A DNA stretch of 36,685 nt, from assembly GCA_031552405.1 (NCBI GenBank), contig JAVBMN010000032.1:1-36685 (forward strand), in the 5' to 3' direction. The notes below the pieces were generated by a model. It did not search any database, had not been told where the DNA came from, and saw only the letters and a list, made by a program, of their open reading frames with translations. This document shows, piece after piece, positions 15,738 through 23,584 of this stretch. The stretch comes from UBA1794 sp031552405 (GTDB lineage: Bacteria; Bacteroidota; Bacteroidia; Bacteroidales; Bacteroidaceae). Position 1 is the stretch's first letter; each line of letters begins with the position of its first letter. The translations under genes and the position numbers were made by a program.

Positions 15738-17135
15738 ATGTTTATTACTGATAACTTCATGCTCACCACAGATACGGCCAAAGAGCTGTTTCATACCGCG
15801 GCTGAGCACCTGCCGATTATTGATTATCATTGCCACTTGGATCCCAAGTTGATAGCTGTAAACCACCAATTCAAGAGCCTTACCGAGATATGGTTGGGGG
15901 GCGACCACTACAAGTGGAGAGCCATGCGTGGAAACGGTATCCCCGAAGAATACATTACCGGTAACCGTACCGATTATGAGAAATTTGAGAAGTGGGCGGA
16001 AACAGTGCCCTATACCCTGTGTAATCCTTTGTATCACTGGACTCACATGGAGCTATCCCGTATCTTCGGAATCGATGCATTGCTGAATCCGGATACCGCG
16101 AAAGAGATTTATGAGGAGTGCGGAGAGAAGCTGGCGCAGGATGAGTTTCGTGCACGGGGCCTGATGCGGCGCTGCAACGTGGAAGTGGTGTGCACTACAG
16201 ATGATCCTGCGGATTCGTTGGAGTACCACCGCCAGATCCGTGAGGATGGATTCGAGATCAAAGTACTCCCTACCTGGCGTCCCGACAAGGCGATGGCCGT
16301 GGATTCTCCCGCTGCCTACCGGGATTATATCGCCCGGCTTGCTGCCACCGCCGGACAGCCTATCACCTCGTATGAAGAGCTGTACTCCGCATTGCAAAAA
16401 CGGCACGATTATTTCGCTGAAATGGGCTGTAAGCTTTCCGATCACGGGCTTGACACATTCTATGCAGAAGAGTTCTCCAGAGCCGATTTGAGCCGCATCT
16501 TTGATAAGGCGATGAAGGGCACAGTGCTGAGCAGCCTGGAAATACGCCAGTTTAAGAGTGGCATGTTGCATGAACTTGCTGTGCTGGATGCGGAGAAAGA
16601 CTGGGTGCAGCAGTTTCATATTGGTGCCATCCGCAATAATAATACCAAGATGTTTCGCGCACTGGGCCCTGACACCGGCTATGATGCCATTCACGACGTG
16701 AATTGCGCGGCAGAAGGTCATGCCTTCCTTGATCGCCTGGCCGAGATTGGCAAACTGGCAAAAACCATCCTATACAACCTAAACCCCAAAGACAACGAAG
16801 TGCTGGCTACCATGGCGTATACTTTTAATGACGGAACGGTAAAGGGTAAAATGCAGTTAGGCTCAGGCTGGTGGTTCTTGGATAATGAAGATGGGATGCG
16901 CCGGCAGTTAAAGGCGCTTTCTTCGCAAGGATTACTCAGCCGTTTTGTAGGCATGCTTACCGACTCCCGGAGCTTCCTCTCTTATCCGCGTCATGAATAT
17001 TTCCGTCGGATCCTGTGCGAGCTTATCGGGCAAGATGTGGAAGACGGCAAACTGCCGCGCGAAGCGATGCCCTTTATCCGTCAGATGGTGGCGGACATTT
17101 CTTATTACAATGCTAAAAGTTATTTTCAATTTTAA
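15738..17135 (+). CDS. uxaC: Glucuronate isomerase
   Basis: UxaC isomerises D-glucuronate to D-fructuronate and D-galacturonate to D-tagaturonate, the first intracellular step of hexuronate use. The 465-residue protein has the amidohydrolase-type metal motif IIDYHCHLDP (His31, His33), GGDHYKWRAMRGNG (residues about 55-68), CTTDDPADSL and the C-terminal SRSFLSYPRHEYFRRILC. The length matches the family. It is the first gene of the operon and is followed after 12 bases by the hexuronate transporter gene. Confidence 0.96.
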   Translation: MFITDNFMLTTDTAKELFHTAAEHLPIIDYHCHLDPKLIAVNHQFKSLTEIWLGGDHYKWRAMRGNGIPEEYITGNRTDYEKFEKWAETVPYTLCNPLYHWTHMELSRIFGIDALLNPDTAKEIYEECGEKLAQDEFRARGLMRRCNVEVVCTTDDPADSLEYHRQIREDGFEIKVLPTWRPDKAMAVDSPAAYRDYIARLAATAGQPITSYEELYSALQKRHDYFAEMGCKLSDHGLDTFYAEEFSRADLSRIFDKAMKGTVLSSLEIRQFKSGMLHELAVLDAEKDWVQQFHIGAIRNNNTKMFRALGPDTGYDAIHDVNCAAEGHAFLDRLAEIGKLAKTILYNLNPKDNEVLATMAYTFNDGTVKGKMQLGSGWWFLDNEDGMRRQLKALSSQGLLSRFVGMLTDSRSFLSYPRHEYFRRILCELIGQDVEDGKLPREAMPFIRQMVADISYYNAKSYFQF

Positions 17136-17147
17136 CATCTCTGTATA

Positions 17148-18596
17148 ATGAGTCATACCCCTTATTCCTCTGTGGGAGGAAAGAAGACAAATTACCGTTG
17201 GGTGATCTGCTCCATGCTGTTTTTTGCCACTACGGTCAATTATCTGGACCGTCAGGCCTTGTCGCTTACCTGGAAAGATTTTATAGCTCCGGATTTCCAC
17301 TGGAGTAACGAACAGTATGGTATGATTACCGGTATGTTTTCACTGATCTATGCGGTGGCCATCTTGTTCTTCGGGTCGCTTATCGACAAGCTTGGAACTC
17401 GCCGCGGATATATGTGGGCGGTAGGAGTATGGTCAGTTGGCGCCTGCCTTCATGCTTTTTGCGGAGTGGCCACACGCTGGTGGTTAGGAGCGGATTCAGA
17501 CTTGAATCTGTCTGAAGCTACGGGCACTTTTGCGGCTTCCATCTCGGCAGTCAGTGTATCGTTCTTCCTTATTGCGCGGGCTATATTGGCTGCGGGTGAG
17601 GCCGGTAACTTCCCTGTAGCCATTAAAGCCACTGCGGAGTATTTCCCCAAGAAGGACCGTGCCTTTGCCACCGGATTGTTTAATGCTGGTAGCATGGTGG
17701 GTGCATTGGGAGCGCCTTTTGCCATTCCTGTCATTGCTAAATCAATGGGATGGGAGGCTGCTTTCTTCATCATGGGTATTTCCGGATTCGTATGGATGAT
17801 TTTCTGGCAGATATTGTATAAGAAACCGACTGAAAACCCCAAAGTAAATGCGGCCGAATTGGCCTATATCCTTCAGGACGATTGCCAAGAAGAAAAGGTG
17901 GAGCTCAACGTCAAAGAAGAAAAGAAGATTTCCTTCCTTCGCTGCTTTACATATCGTCAAACCTGGGCTTTTGCGCTTGGTAAGTTTATGACTGACGGGG
18001 TGTGGTGGTTCTTCCTGTTTTGGATGCCGGCTTACCTTGGTTCGGTGTATGGCATGAAAACTTCAGACCTTTCTTGCCAGCTTGCCATCGGTACGTTGTA
18101 TGTCATTTCCATGATTTCCATATTGGGAGGTTATCTGCCTACCATTTTTGTAGAAAAACTGAAGATGAATCCTTACGAAGGGCGTATGCGGGCGATGCTT
18201 ATTTATGCCATGTTTCCGCTGTTGGTGCTTTTGGCGCAACCGTTGGGTCAGTTCTCATATTGGTATCCGGTAGTGATTATAGGTATTGCAGCGGCGGCAC
18301 ACCAGTCGTGGTCGGCCAATATCTACTCTACGGTGAGCGATATGTTTCCTAAATCGGCTGTAGCCTCTATCATCGGCATTGGCAGTATGGCGGGTGGGTT
18401 AAGTTCCTTCCTTATTAATTTAGGGTCAGGCAAATTGTTTGATTATGCAGAAGCCACACAGCTTGAATTGTTTCATTTCAAGGGCATCGAAGCCGGATAT
18501 ATGATTATATTCTCGATCTGCTCGGTAGCCTATCTCTTGGGATGGTGTATTATAAAACTGTTGGTGCCGAAGTATAAGTTGATAGAAGTTGAATAA
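17148..18596 (+). CDS. MFS hexuronate transporter (ExuT-like)
   Basis: A 482-residue major facilitator superfamily protein with about 12 membrane segments, probably a proton symporter of the anion:cation symporter (ACS) subfamily. Visible marks are VNYLDRQALSLTW in helix 1 (typical for ACS hexuronate carriers), motif A GSLIDKLGTRRG in the loop after helix 2, and ILAAGEAGNFPVAIKATAEYFPKKDRAFATG. A central charged loop (about 232-260) divides the two halves. An insertion after helix 3 (ATRWWLGADSDLNLSEATG) is longer than in E. coli ExuT. Its place between uxaC and the SDR/uxuA genes supports glucuronate or galacturonate uptake. Confidence 0.87.
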   Translation: MSHTPYSSVGGKKTNYRWVICSMLFFATTVNYLDRQALSLTWKDFIAPDFHWSNEQYGMITGMFSLIYAVAILFFGSLIDKLGTRRGYMWAVGVWSVGACLHAFCGVATRWWLGADSDLNLSEATGTFAASISAVSVSFFLIARAILAAGEAGNFPVAIKATAEYFPKKDRAFATGLFNAGSMVGALGAPFAIPVIAKSMGWEAAFFIMGISGFVWMIFWQILYKKPTENPKVNAAELAYILQDDCQEEKVELNVKEEKKISFLRCFTYRQTWAFALGKFMTDGVWWFFLFWMPAYLGSVYGMKTSDLSCQLAIGTLYVISMISILGGYLPTIFVEKLKMNPYEGRMRAMLIYAMFPLLVLLAQPLGQFSYWYPVVIIGIAAAAHQSWSANIYSTVSDMFPKSAVASIIGIGSMAGGLSSFLINLGSGKLFDYAEATQLELFHFKGIEAGYMIIFSICSVAYLLGWCIIKLLVPKYKLIEVE

Positions 18597-18613
18597 AAAC
18601 AGATAGATTACTT

Positions 18614-19426
18614 ATGAATGAATTGTTTAGCGTAAAAGATAAAGTAGTGGTGATCACCGGTGGAACTGGTGTGTTGTGTAAGGCAATGGTACGCCATTTT
18701 GCTGCTCAAGGTGCCAAAGTGGCTATCCTGGCACGTAACTCCACACTTGGTGAAGAGTTGGTGGCATCTGTGAAAGCGGAAGGAGGAGAAGCAGCCTTCT
18801 TCCAGACAGATGTACAGAAGCGCGACCTGGTAGAGCAAAACTACGTGCAGATAATGAATCGTTACGGTCGGATCGACGTGTTGATAAACGGCGCAGGCGG
18901 CAATAAGCCCGGCGCTACCATACCTCCTGAGAAAACACTCTTCGACCTGGAACTGGATGCTATGAGGGATGTGGTCGACCTAAACTTCTTCGGCACCCTG
19001 ATCCCCACCTTGGTGTTCTCTAAAGCAATGGTACAACAGGGCGAAGGCTCCATTATCAACATCGCTTCCGAGGCAGCGCTTCGCCCCATGACACGCGTGG
19101 CGGGTTATGGAGCAGCCAAGGCGGCGGTGGTGAATTTTACCAAATACCTGTGCGCGGAGCTCGCCATCAAGTGCAGCACCGGGATCCGGGTAAATGCCGT
19201 AGCTCCCGGCTTCTTCCTGACAGAGCAGAACCGCGCTTTGCTTACGAACCCCGATGGCAGCATGACTCCGCGTGCCGATTCGATCCTGGCGCATACTCCC
19301 TATCGTCGTTTCGGTGAGCCGGAAGAATTACTCGGTACTATGCAATGGCTGGCGAGTGATGCCTCTAAGTTCGTGTCGGGCACAGTGGTACCTGTGGATG
19401 GCGGTTTTGACGCGTTTGCTATTTAA
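18614..19426 (+). CDS. SDR-family oxidoreductase, probable D-mannonate oxidoreductase (fructuronate reductase)
   Basis: A 270-residue short-chain dehydrogenase/reductase. The cofactor site is TGGTGVL (15-21), the NAG motif INGAGG lies at 91-96, and the catalytic Ser152, Tyr165 and Lys169 (YGAAK) are present. The C-terminus PVDGGFDAF is typical. E. coli UxuB belongs to an unrelated long-chain mannitol dehydrogenase family. Here, placement between the transporter and uxuA indicates that this SDR does the NAD(P)H-dependent fructuronate-to-mannonate step, as in other bacteria with SDR-type mannonate oxidoreductases. It starts 17 bases after the transporter gene. The step is inferred from context. 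Confidence 0.85.
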   Translation: MNELFSVKDKVVVITGGTGVLCKAMVRHFAAQGAKVAILARNSTLGEELVASVKAEGGEAAFFQTDVQKRDLVEQNYVQIMNRYGRIDVLINGAGGNKPGATIPPEKTLFDLELDAMRDVVDLNFFGTLIPTLVFSKAMVQQGEGSIINIASEAALRPMTRVAGYGAAKAAVVNFTKYLCAELAIKCSTGIRVNAVAPGFFLTEQNRALLTNPDGSMTPRADSILAHTPYRRFGEPEELLGTMQWLASDASKFVSGTVVPVDGGFDAFAI

Positions 19427-19450
19427 CCCGAACAAAAAAAGAAAGACAGT

Positions 19451-20626
19451 ATGTATTTAATGAAACAATCGTGGCGTTGGTACGGTCCCAATGATCCCGT
19501 AATCCTGCCTTATATCCGCCAGGCGGGTGCTACGGATATCGTACACGCCTTGCACCATATCCCCAATGGAGAGGTATGGAGTGTGGAAGAAATAAAAGCG
19601 CGACAGGCTATGATTGCCGAATACGGTATGGTATGGAGTGTCGTGGAGAGTGTACCCGTGCACGAGCATATCAGAACCCAGACCGGAGACTTCTTGTGTT
19701 ATATCGAGAATTACAAGCAGACCCTCCGGAACCTGGCGGCATGTGGCATCTATTGCGTGACGTATAATTTTATGCCGGTGTTGGACTGGACACGCACGGA
19801 TATATCCTATGAACTGCCGGATGGATCGCGCACCATGTACTTCGAAAAAGCGGCCTATATGGCGTTTGATCTATATATCCTGAAGCGCGAAGATGCCGAA
19901 GAAGAATATACTCCGGAAGAGCTGTCCCGTGCCCGGAATTGGTTTGAGACCGCTACAGGGGAGCAGAAAGAAACCCTCCTTTCCAATATGATTAAAGGTT
20001 TGCCCGGCTCAGAAGAAAGCTTTACTCTGGAAGAATTAAAAGAGGCATTTCTCCGCTATAAGAATATCGGTACAGAGAAGTTGCGTGAGAATCTGATTTA
20101 TTTCCTGCGTGAGATAACCCCTGTGGCCGACGAGGTGGGTGTGCAGATGGTGATTCACCCGGATGATCCTCCCTTCCCTGTGCTTGGATTGCCGCGTATC
20201 CTTTCTACTGCCGATGATTTCCGCCAACTGATAAAGGCGGTGCCCAATTCCTCCAATGGGTTGTGTCTTTGTACCGGCTCCTTTGGAGTACGTAAAGACA
20301 ACGAGCTGGTGGCGATGATGACTGAGTTTGGCGACCGTGTAGGCTTTGTGCATCTGCGAAGCACTCAAAGGGATGCGGATGGTAACTTCTTTGAGGCTAA
20401 TCACCTGGAAGGCGATGTAAATATGTATGGCATGATGAAGGCCCTCCTGGAAGTGCAACAACGCCGGAAAGTATCTATCCCCGTGCGCCCGGATCATGGG
20501 CATCAGATGTGCGACGATCTCAATAAGGTTACTTATCCCGGCTACTCCTGTTACGGACGTTTGCGCGGCTTGGCCGAACTGCGCGGCCTTGAAATGGGTA
20601 TCGCCCGCTCGCTGTATTCAGAATAA
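19451..20626 (+). CDS. uxuA: Mannonate dehydratase
   Basis: UxuA dehydrates D-mannonate to 2-keto-3-deoxy-D-gluconate with Fe2+ or Mn2+. The 391-residue protein has the TIM-barrel family marks MKQSWRWYGPNDPV at the start, VHALHHIPNGEVWS (31-44), TYNFMPVLDWTRTD, VQMVIHPDDPP (metal ligands His and Asp), LCLCTGSFG with the conserved Cys, VHLRSTQRD and IPVRPDHGHQM (metal His). Two start Met are possible (19451 or 19460); the second gives the canonical MKQSWRWYG. It is the last gene of the operon; kdgK and eda are not in this window. Confidence 0.95.
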   Translation: MYLMKQSWRWYGPNDPVILPYIRQAGATDIVHALHHIPNGEVWSVEEIKARQAMIAEYGMVWSVVESVPVHEHIRTQTGDFLCYIENYKQTLRNLAACGIYCVTYNFMPVLDWTRTDISYELPDGSRTMYFEKAAYMAFDLYILKREDAEEEYTPEELSRARNWFETATGEQKETLLSNMIKGLPGSEESFTLEELKEAFLRYKNIGTEKLRENLIYFLREITPVADEVGVQMVIHPDDPPFPVLGLPRILSTADDFRQLIKAVPNSSNGLCLCTGSFGVRKDNELVAMMTEFGDRVGFVHLRSTQRDADGNFFEANHLEGDVNMYGMMKALLEVQQRRKVSIPVRPDHGHQMCDDLNKVTYPGYSCYGRLRGLAELRGLEMGIARSLYSE

Positions 20627-20981
20627 ATACAGTCTGATTGCTGGAAATTTGTTTTTCGGTATTTATCTTTCATTTCTCACTGCTACAGGTGTATGTGGTT
20701 GATAAATAAATACTTGTTTTATCGAACTAAAAGTGATAGATGTATAGTGCATCTCTCACTAAATAGGGCGATCTCTCACTGTTGATTGTGTCGATATTTG
20801 CTGATAGTCAGATGGATAGGCGCTTTGGTGAGGGGTGTGAGGGATAAAACGCAGAAAACATTTCTCTGTTCTTATTATATGTTTTGCTAAGATTAGTGCG
20901 CACCAGTTGAACAATTGGTGCGCACTAGTCTTTCAACTGGTGCGCTGCGGTTGGATGAAGTCAGGCCTGCGTTTCTAGATT
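20627..20981. other. 355-base gene-free block between convergent genes with repeats
   Basis: No credible gene. It contains ATCTCTCACT at 20751 and 20771 (20 bases apart), preceded by the near-complement AGTGATAGAT at 20732-20741. GTGAGGGGTGTGAGGG lies near 20831-20846, and the first units of array B lie from 20897. The design (a CTCAC/GTGAGGG half followed by a GCGCAC-GGCCTG array) parallels 6740-7384. No T-rich terminator is seen directly after uxuA. Confidence 0.7.
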
Positions 20982-21026
20982 TCAGGCCTGCGGTTTCTCA
21001 ACTGCAGCCTTGTGTTTCTTCCTTGC
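20897..21026. repeat. Array B: six 21-22-bp units with palindromic heads, running into the CPBP gene
   Basis: Unit starts fall at 20897, 20919, 20941, 20963, 20984 and 21006. Heads in order are TGCGCACCAG, TGCGCACTAG, TGCGCTGCG, AGGCCTGCG, AGGCCTGCG and AGCCTTGTG. The first two units form an extended hairpin (TAGTGCGCACCAGTT at 20894-20908 with 20913-20927, one G-U). The first can instead pair perfectly over 14 bp with 20932-20945. The last two and a bit units lie inside the minus-strand CPBP coding region. The head order matches array A at 7199-7372. Confidence 0.8.
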
Positions 21027-21896
21027 AGAGTGAAATCGATACATAACTACCATGCACATCCCTGTAAACAGAATACTTGTCACGATCATCAAGGGTGAGT
21101 TGCTGGTATGTTGCAGGTAGTGTGTCCATTCCCAGGTGGCATTATAAGGCTGCCCGGGCAATGATAAGACTGTAAGCGCATTGTTAAATGTGTGTGCTGC
21201 AATGCATACCCAGAGGCTTCCGCTGTAGGCGAAAAGGTATCCCAGCAAAGCGCCTAGAAGCACCCTGGGCACAAAGCCGAAAAACTGAAAATGAATGGCG
21301 CTGAAGATAAAAGCAGTAATCCAGACTGCAAGGTGTATGCGCCCTCCCGTCCACCTCTGGAGCAGGCGTTGGATCAATCCGCGGAAAAGCAATTCCTCGC
21401 CCACGGATGCCAACACGGCAATGATGAAAATGTTCACACCCAATATTGCCAGCCGGTCATCATGTAGTATTGTGTTCAGCAGCAGCTCGGCGCTTCGTTC
21501 ATATTCCTCCATCTTGAGCTGTAAAGCTTCCAGCGAGGCTGGAAGTTGTAAACCTTTGTTCCATTCGGCCAGCCAGTCTATCACCGGAGTCAGCAGTACG
21601 ATTGCTGCCATTCCGGTAAGGAAGATACTTACCGGTGCCTTGTTTAGCCGGAACGTTTGTACTGCAGGTTCCCGAAACAGGAAGTACTGTGCCAGGATGG
21701 GGGTGAGTATGAAGAGAAACACATCCTGAATGCACAGGTTGATACGTATCATCTCGGGAGAAGTAGGGTCTGACGCCATGAGCTGCAATACTATAATAGG
21801 GAGCATCCCTATACACGTGCAGGCGAAAAAAATAGCCAATATCACACAAATTTGGCAAAAGACCGTACGGTCCTGGTACATTCCTTGTTGAAACAT
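20982..21896 (-). CDS. CPBP-family intramembrane metalloprotease
   Basis: A 304-residue membrane protein with about 8 hydrophobic segments and the CPBP (Abi, Rce1-like) glutamic protease motifs. These are GEELLFRG with Glu167/Glu168 and Arg172, FSAIHFQFFGF with His202, and AAHTFNNAL with His235 and Asn239. In bacteria such proteins have been linked to bacteriocin immunity or protein processing, but the substrate here is unknown. The last 14 residues (from Ala291, ending EKPQA) are encoded by array B, so the C-terminus is repeat-derived. A TAnnTTTG element lies 20 bases upstream of the ATG. Confidence 0.88.
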   Translation of the reverse strand: MFQQGMYQDRTVFCQICVILAIFFACTCIGMLPIIVLQLMASDPTSPEMIRINLCIQDVFLFILTPILAQYFLFREPAVQTFRLNKAPVSIFLTGMAAIVLLTPVIDWLAEWNKGLQLPASLEALQLKMEEYERSAELLLNTILHDDRLAILGVNIFIIAVLASVGEELLFRGLIQRLLQRWTGGRIHLAVWITAFIFSAIHFQFFGFVPRVLLGALLGYLFAYSGSLWVCIAAHTFNNALTVLSLPGQPYNATWEWTHYLQHTSNSPLMIVTSILFTGMCMVVMYRFHSARKKHKAAVEKPQA

Positions 21897-21916
21897 AGCG
21901 AAAAATATTAAGTATG

Positions 21917-21924
21917 CAAAGATA
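21917..21924 (-). promoter_or_regulatory. TATCTTTG -7 element for the CPBP gene
   Basis: On the minus strand this reads TATCTTTG, an exact TAnnTTTG match. It is divergent from the tig promoter at 21990-21997. Confidence 0.5.
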
Positions 21925-21989
21925 ATGTATTTCTCAGATACCCGGTAAAAATAGCTTCTCTCTTTTTTGGGTAATTAAAAGAATTGGCG

Positions 21990-21997
21990 TATTTTTG
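21990..21997 (+). promoter_or_regulatory. TATTTTTG -7 element for tig, with TTGG at -33
   Basis: TATTTTTG matches TAnnTTTG, and TTGG at 21967-21970 lies 19 bases upstream, which is the spacing expected for a Bacteroides promoter. The leader to the tig ATG at 22099 is about 95 bases and contains the short complement CCTTTGT...GCATAAAGG, possibly a small stem. Confidence 0.6.
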
Positions 21998-22098
21998 CAC
22001 GCTCGAATAATAGGCCTTTGTCATATCGCATAAAGGCTTGATGCATAGGAATGCATGCTAGTAAGAACTAATAATTATTAAAAAATACGATCGTCAGA

Positions 22099-23457
22099 AT
22101 GAACGTTTCATTGCAGAACATTGACAAGGTAAGTGCTTTGCTTACCGTAAAAGTAGAAAAGGCTGATTACGAAGCCCAGGTGGAAAAATCATTGAAAAAA
22201 TACCGTCAACAGGCTAAGGTTCCCGGATTTCGTCCCGGAATGGTGCCTATGAGCTTGGTGAAGAAAATGTATGGTAAGGCCGTAAAAGCTGAAGAAGTGA
22301 ACAAGTTGCTTTCTGAAAGCGTATATGGATATATCAAGGATAGCAAAGTAAATATCCTGGGTGAACCTCTGCCTAATGAAGATAAGCAGACTGAGATCAA
22401 TTTCGATACACAGGACGAGTATGAGTTCTTGTTCGATCTTGCATTGGCGCCAGAATTCAAGGTAGAAGCTGAAAAAGCCGATAAAGTACCTTATTATAAT
22501 ATAGAGGTTACTGAAGAAATGGTGAATTCGCAGATTGACATGTATCGTCAACGCGGAGGTGAATATGTAAAGGTTGAAGAGTACCAGGACGGCGACATGC
22601 TGAAAGGTATGGTAGGCGAATTGGACGAGAATGGCTCTGTAAAAGAAGGTGGCTTGCAGGTAGAGGACGTAGTTCTGATGCCGAAATATATGAAAGACGA
22701 AGCTCAGAAAGCTCTTTTCAATGTAGCAAAGCCCAATGCTGTTATCGTGTTTAACCCTAACAAGGCGTATGAAGGCCATGAAACAGAGATCGCTTCTTTC
22801 CTTAAGATAAACAAGGAAGAGGTACCTGCTTTCACTGGCGATTTTAGCTTCCAGATTACAGAGGTTACCCGCTTTATGCCGGGTGAGCTGAATCAGGAAA
22901 TCTTTGACATGGTGTTTGAGAAGGGTACTGTGACTACCGAAGCTGACTTCCGTGCCAAGATGAAGGAACTGATTGCTTCGCAATATACTGCCGACAGTGA
23001 TTTTAAATTCCTGATTGACCTGCGCGATGCAATGGTAGCAAAGACTGGTAAGCTGGAATTTGCAGATGCGCTCCTGAAGCGTCTTATGTTGCAGAATAAC
23101 CAGGATAAGGATGCAAAATATATCGAAGATAACTATGATAAGAATATCCAGGAACTGACTTGGCATCTTATCAAAGAGCAACTCGTGCAGGCTGTCGGTA
23201 TCAAAGTTGAACAGGAAGACATTCTGGCTGCTGCCAAGGAAATGACAAAAGCACAGTTTGCCCAGTACGGTATGCTGAATGTGCCCGAGGATCTTCTGAA
23301 TAACTATGCGCAGGAAATGCTGAAGAAGAAGGAAAATATTGATAATCTGGTAAATCGCAGCGTGGAAAGCAAGTTGAGCGTAGCGCTTAAGGAAAAGGTA
23401 ACCTTGGATCCTAAGCCCATCTCAATGGAAGATTTTAATAAAATGTTCCAAGCCTGA
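22099..23457 (+). CDS. tig: Trigger factor
   Basis: Trigger factor is the ribosome-bound chaperone and prolyl isomerase that meets nascent chains. The 452-residue protein begins with the ribosome-binding domain and its signature VPGFRPGMVPMSLVKKMYG (residues 42-59; FRK is replaced by FRP). The central region is poorly similar to a standard FKBP domain, so isomerase activity is uncertain. The C-terminal helical chaperone arms include LTWHLIKEQLVQAVGIKV, LAAAKEMTKAQFAQYG and YAQEMLKKKENIDNLVNRSVESKL. It leads the tig-clpP-clpX cluster with its own promoter. Confidence 0.93.
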   Translation: MNVSLQNIDKVSALLTVKVEKADYEAQVEKSLKKYRQQAKVPGFRPGMVPMSLVKKMYGKAVKAEEVNKLLSESVYGYIKDSKVNILGEPLPNEDKQTEINFDTQDEYEFLFDLALAPEFKVEAEKADKVPYYNIEVTEEMVNSQIDMYRQRGGEYVKVEEYQDGDMLKGMVGELDENGSVKEGGLQVEDVVLMPKYMKDEAQKALFNVAKPNAVIVFNPNKAYEGHETEIASFLKINKEEVPAFTGDFSFQITEVTRFMPGELNQEIFDMVFEKGTVTTEADFRAKMKELIASQYTADSDFKFLIDLRDAMVAKTGKLEFADALLKRLMLQNNQDKDAKYIEDNYDKNIQELTWHLIKEQLVQAVGIKVEQEDILAAAKEMTKAQFAQYGMLNVPEDLLNNYAQEMLKKKENIDNLVNRSVESKLSVALKEKVTLDPKPISMEDFNKMFQA

Positions 23458-23485
23458 TAGCGTCTGGCACGGATTTTGACACTCC

Positions 23486-23563
23486 ATAAGGAGTTAAGGA
23501 GTCGGATAATGTGGGGCGAAAGCTCAACAGAACACAGTGAATCACCACTCCTTAACTCCTTAT
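23486..23563. repeat. Perfect 17-bp inverted repeat in the tig-clpP gap
   Basis: ATAAGGAGTTAAGGAGT (23486-23502) and ACTCCTTAACTCCTTAT (23547-23563) are exact complements separated by 44 bases. Each arm holds a tandem of the octamer AAGGAGTT. The right arm ends 21 bases before the clpP ATG and is followed by TATATTTATAAAA. It could be a weak terminator or attenuator between tig and clpP, or an RNA-processing stem. Confidence 0.8.
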
Positions 23564-23584
23564 TATATTTATAAAACAGAAAGC

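Noticed and set aside
17148..20626. Horizontal transfer of the glucuronate operon
   Set aside because: Base composition and codon use look like the flanking genes, and there are no mobility genes at its edges.
20982..21896. Bacteriocin immunity system based on the CPBP protease
   Set aside because: No bacteriocin precursor, ABC exporter or peptide gene lies next to it; the family alone does not support that role.
23537..23584. Longer clpP start
   Set aside because: It would add 16 residues unlike any ClpP N-terminus and covers the inverted-repeat arm; 23585 gives the normal protein.
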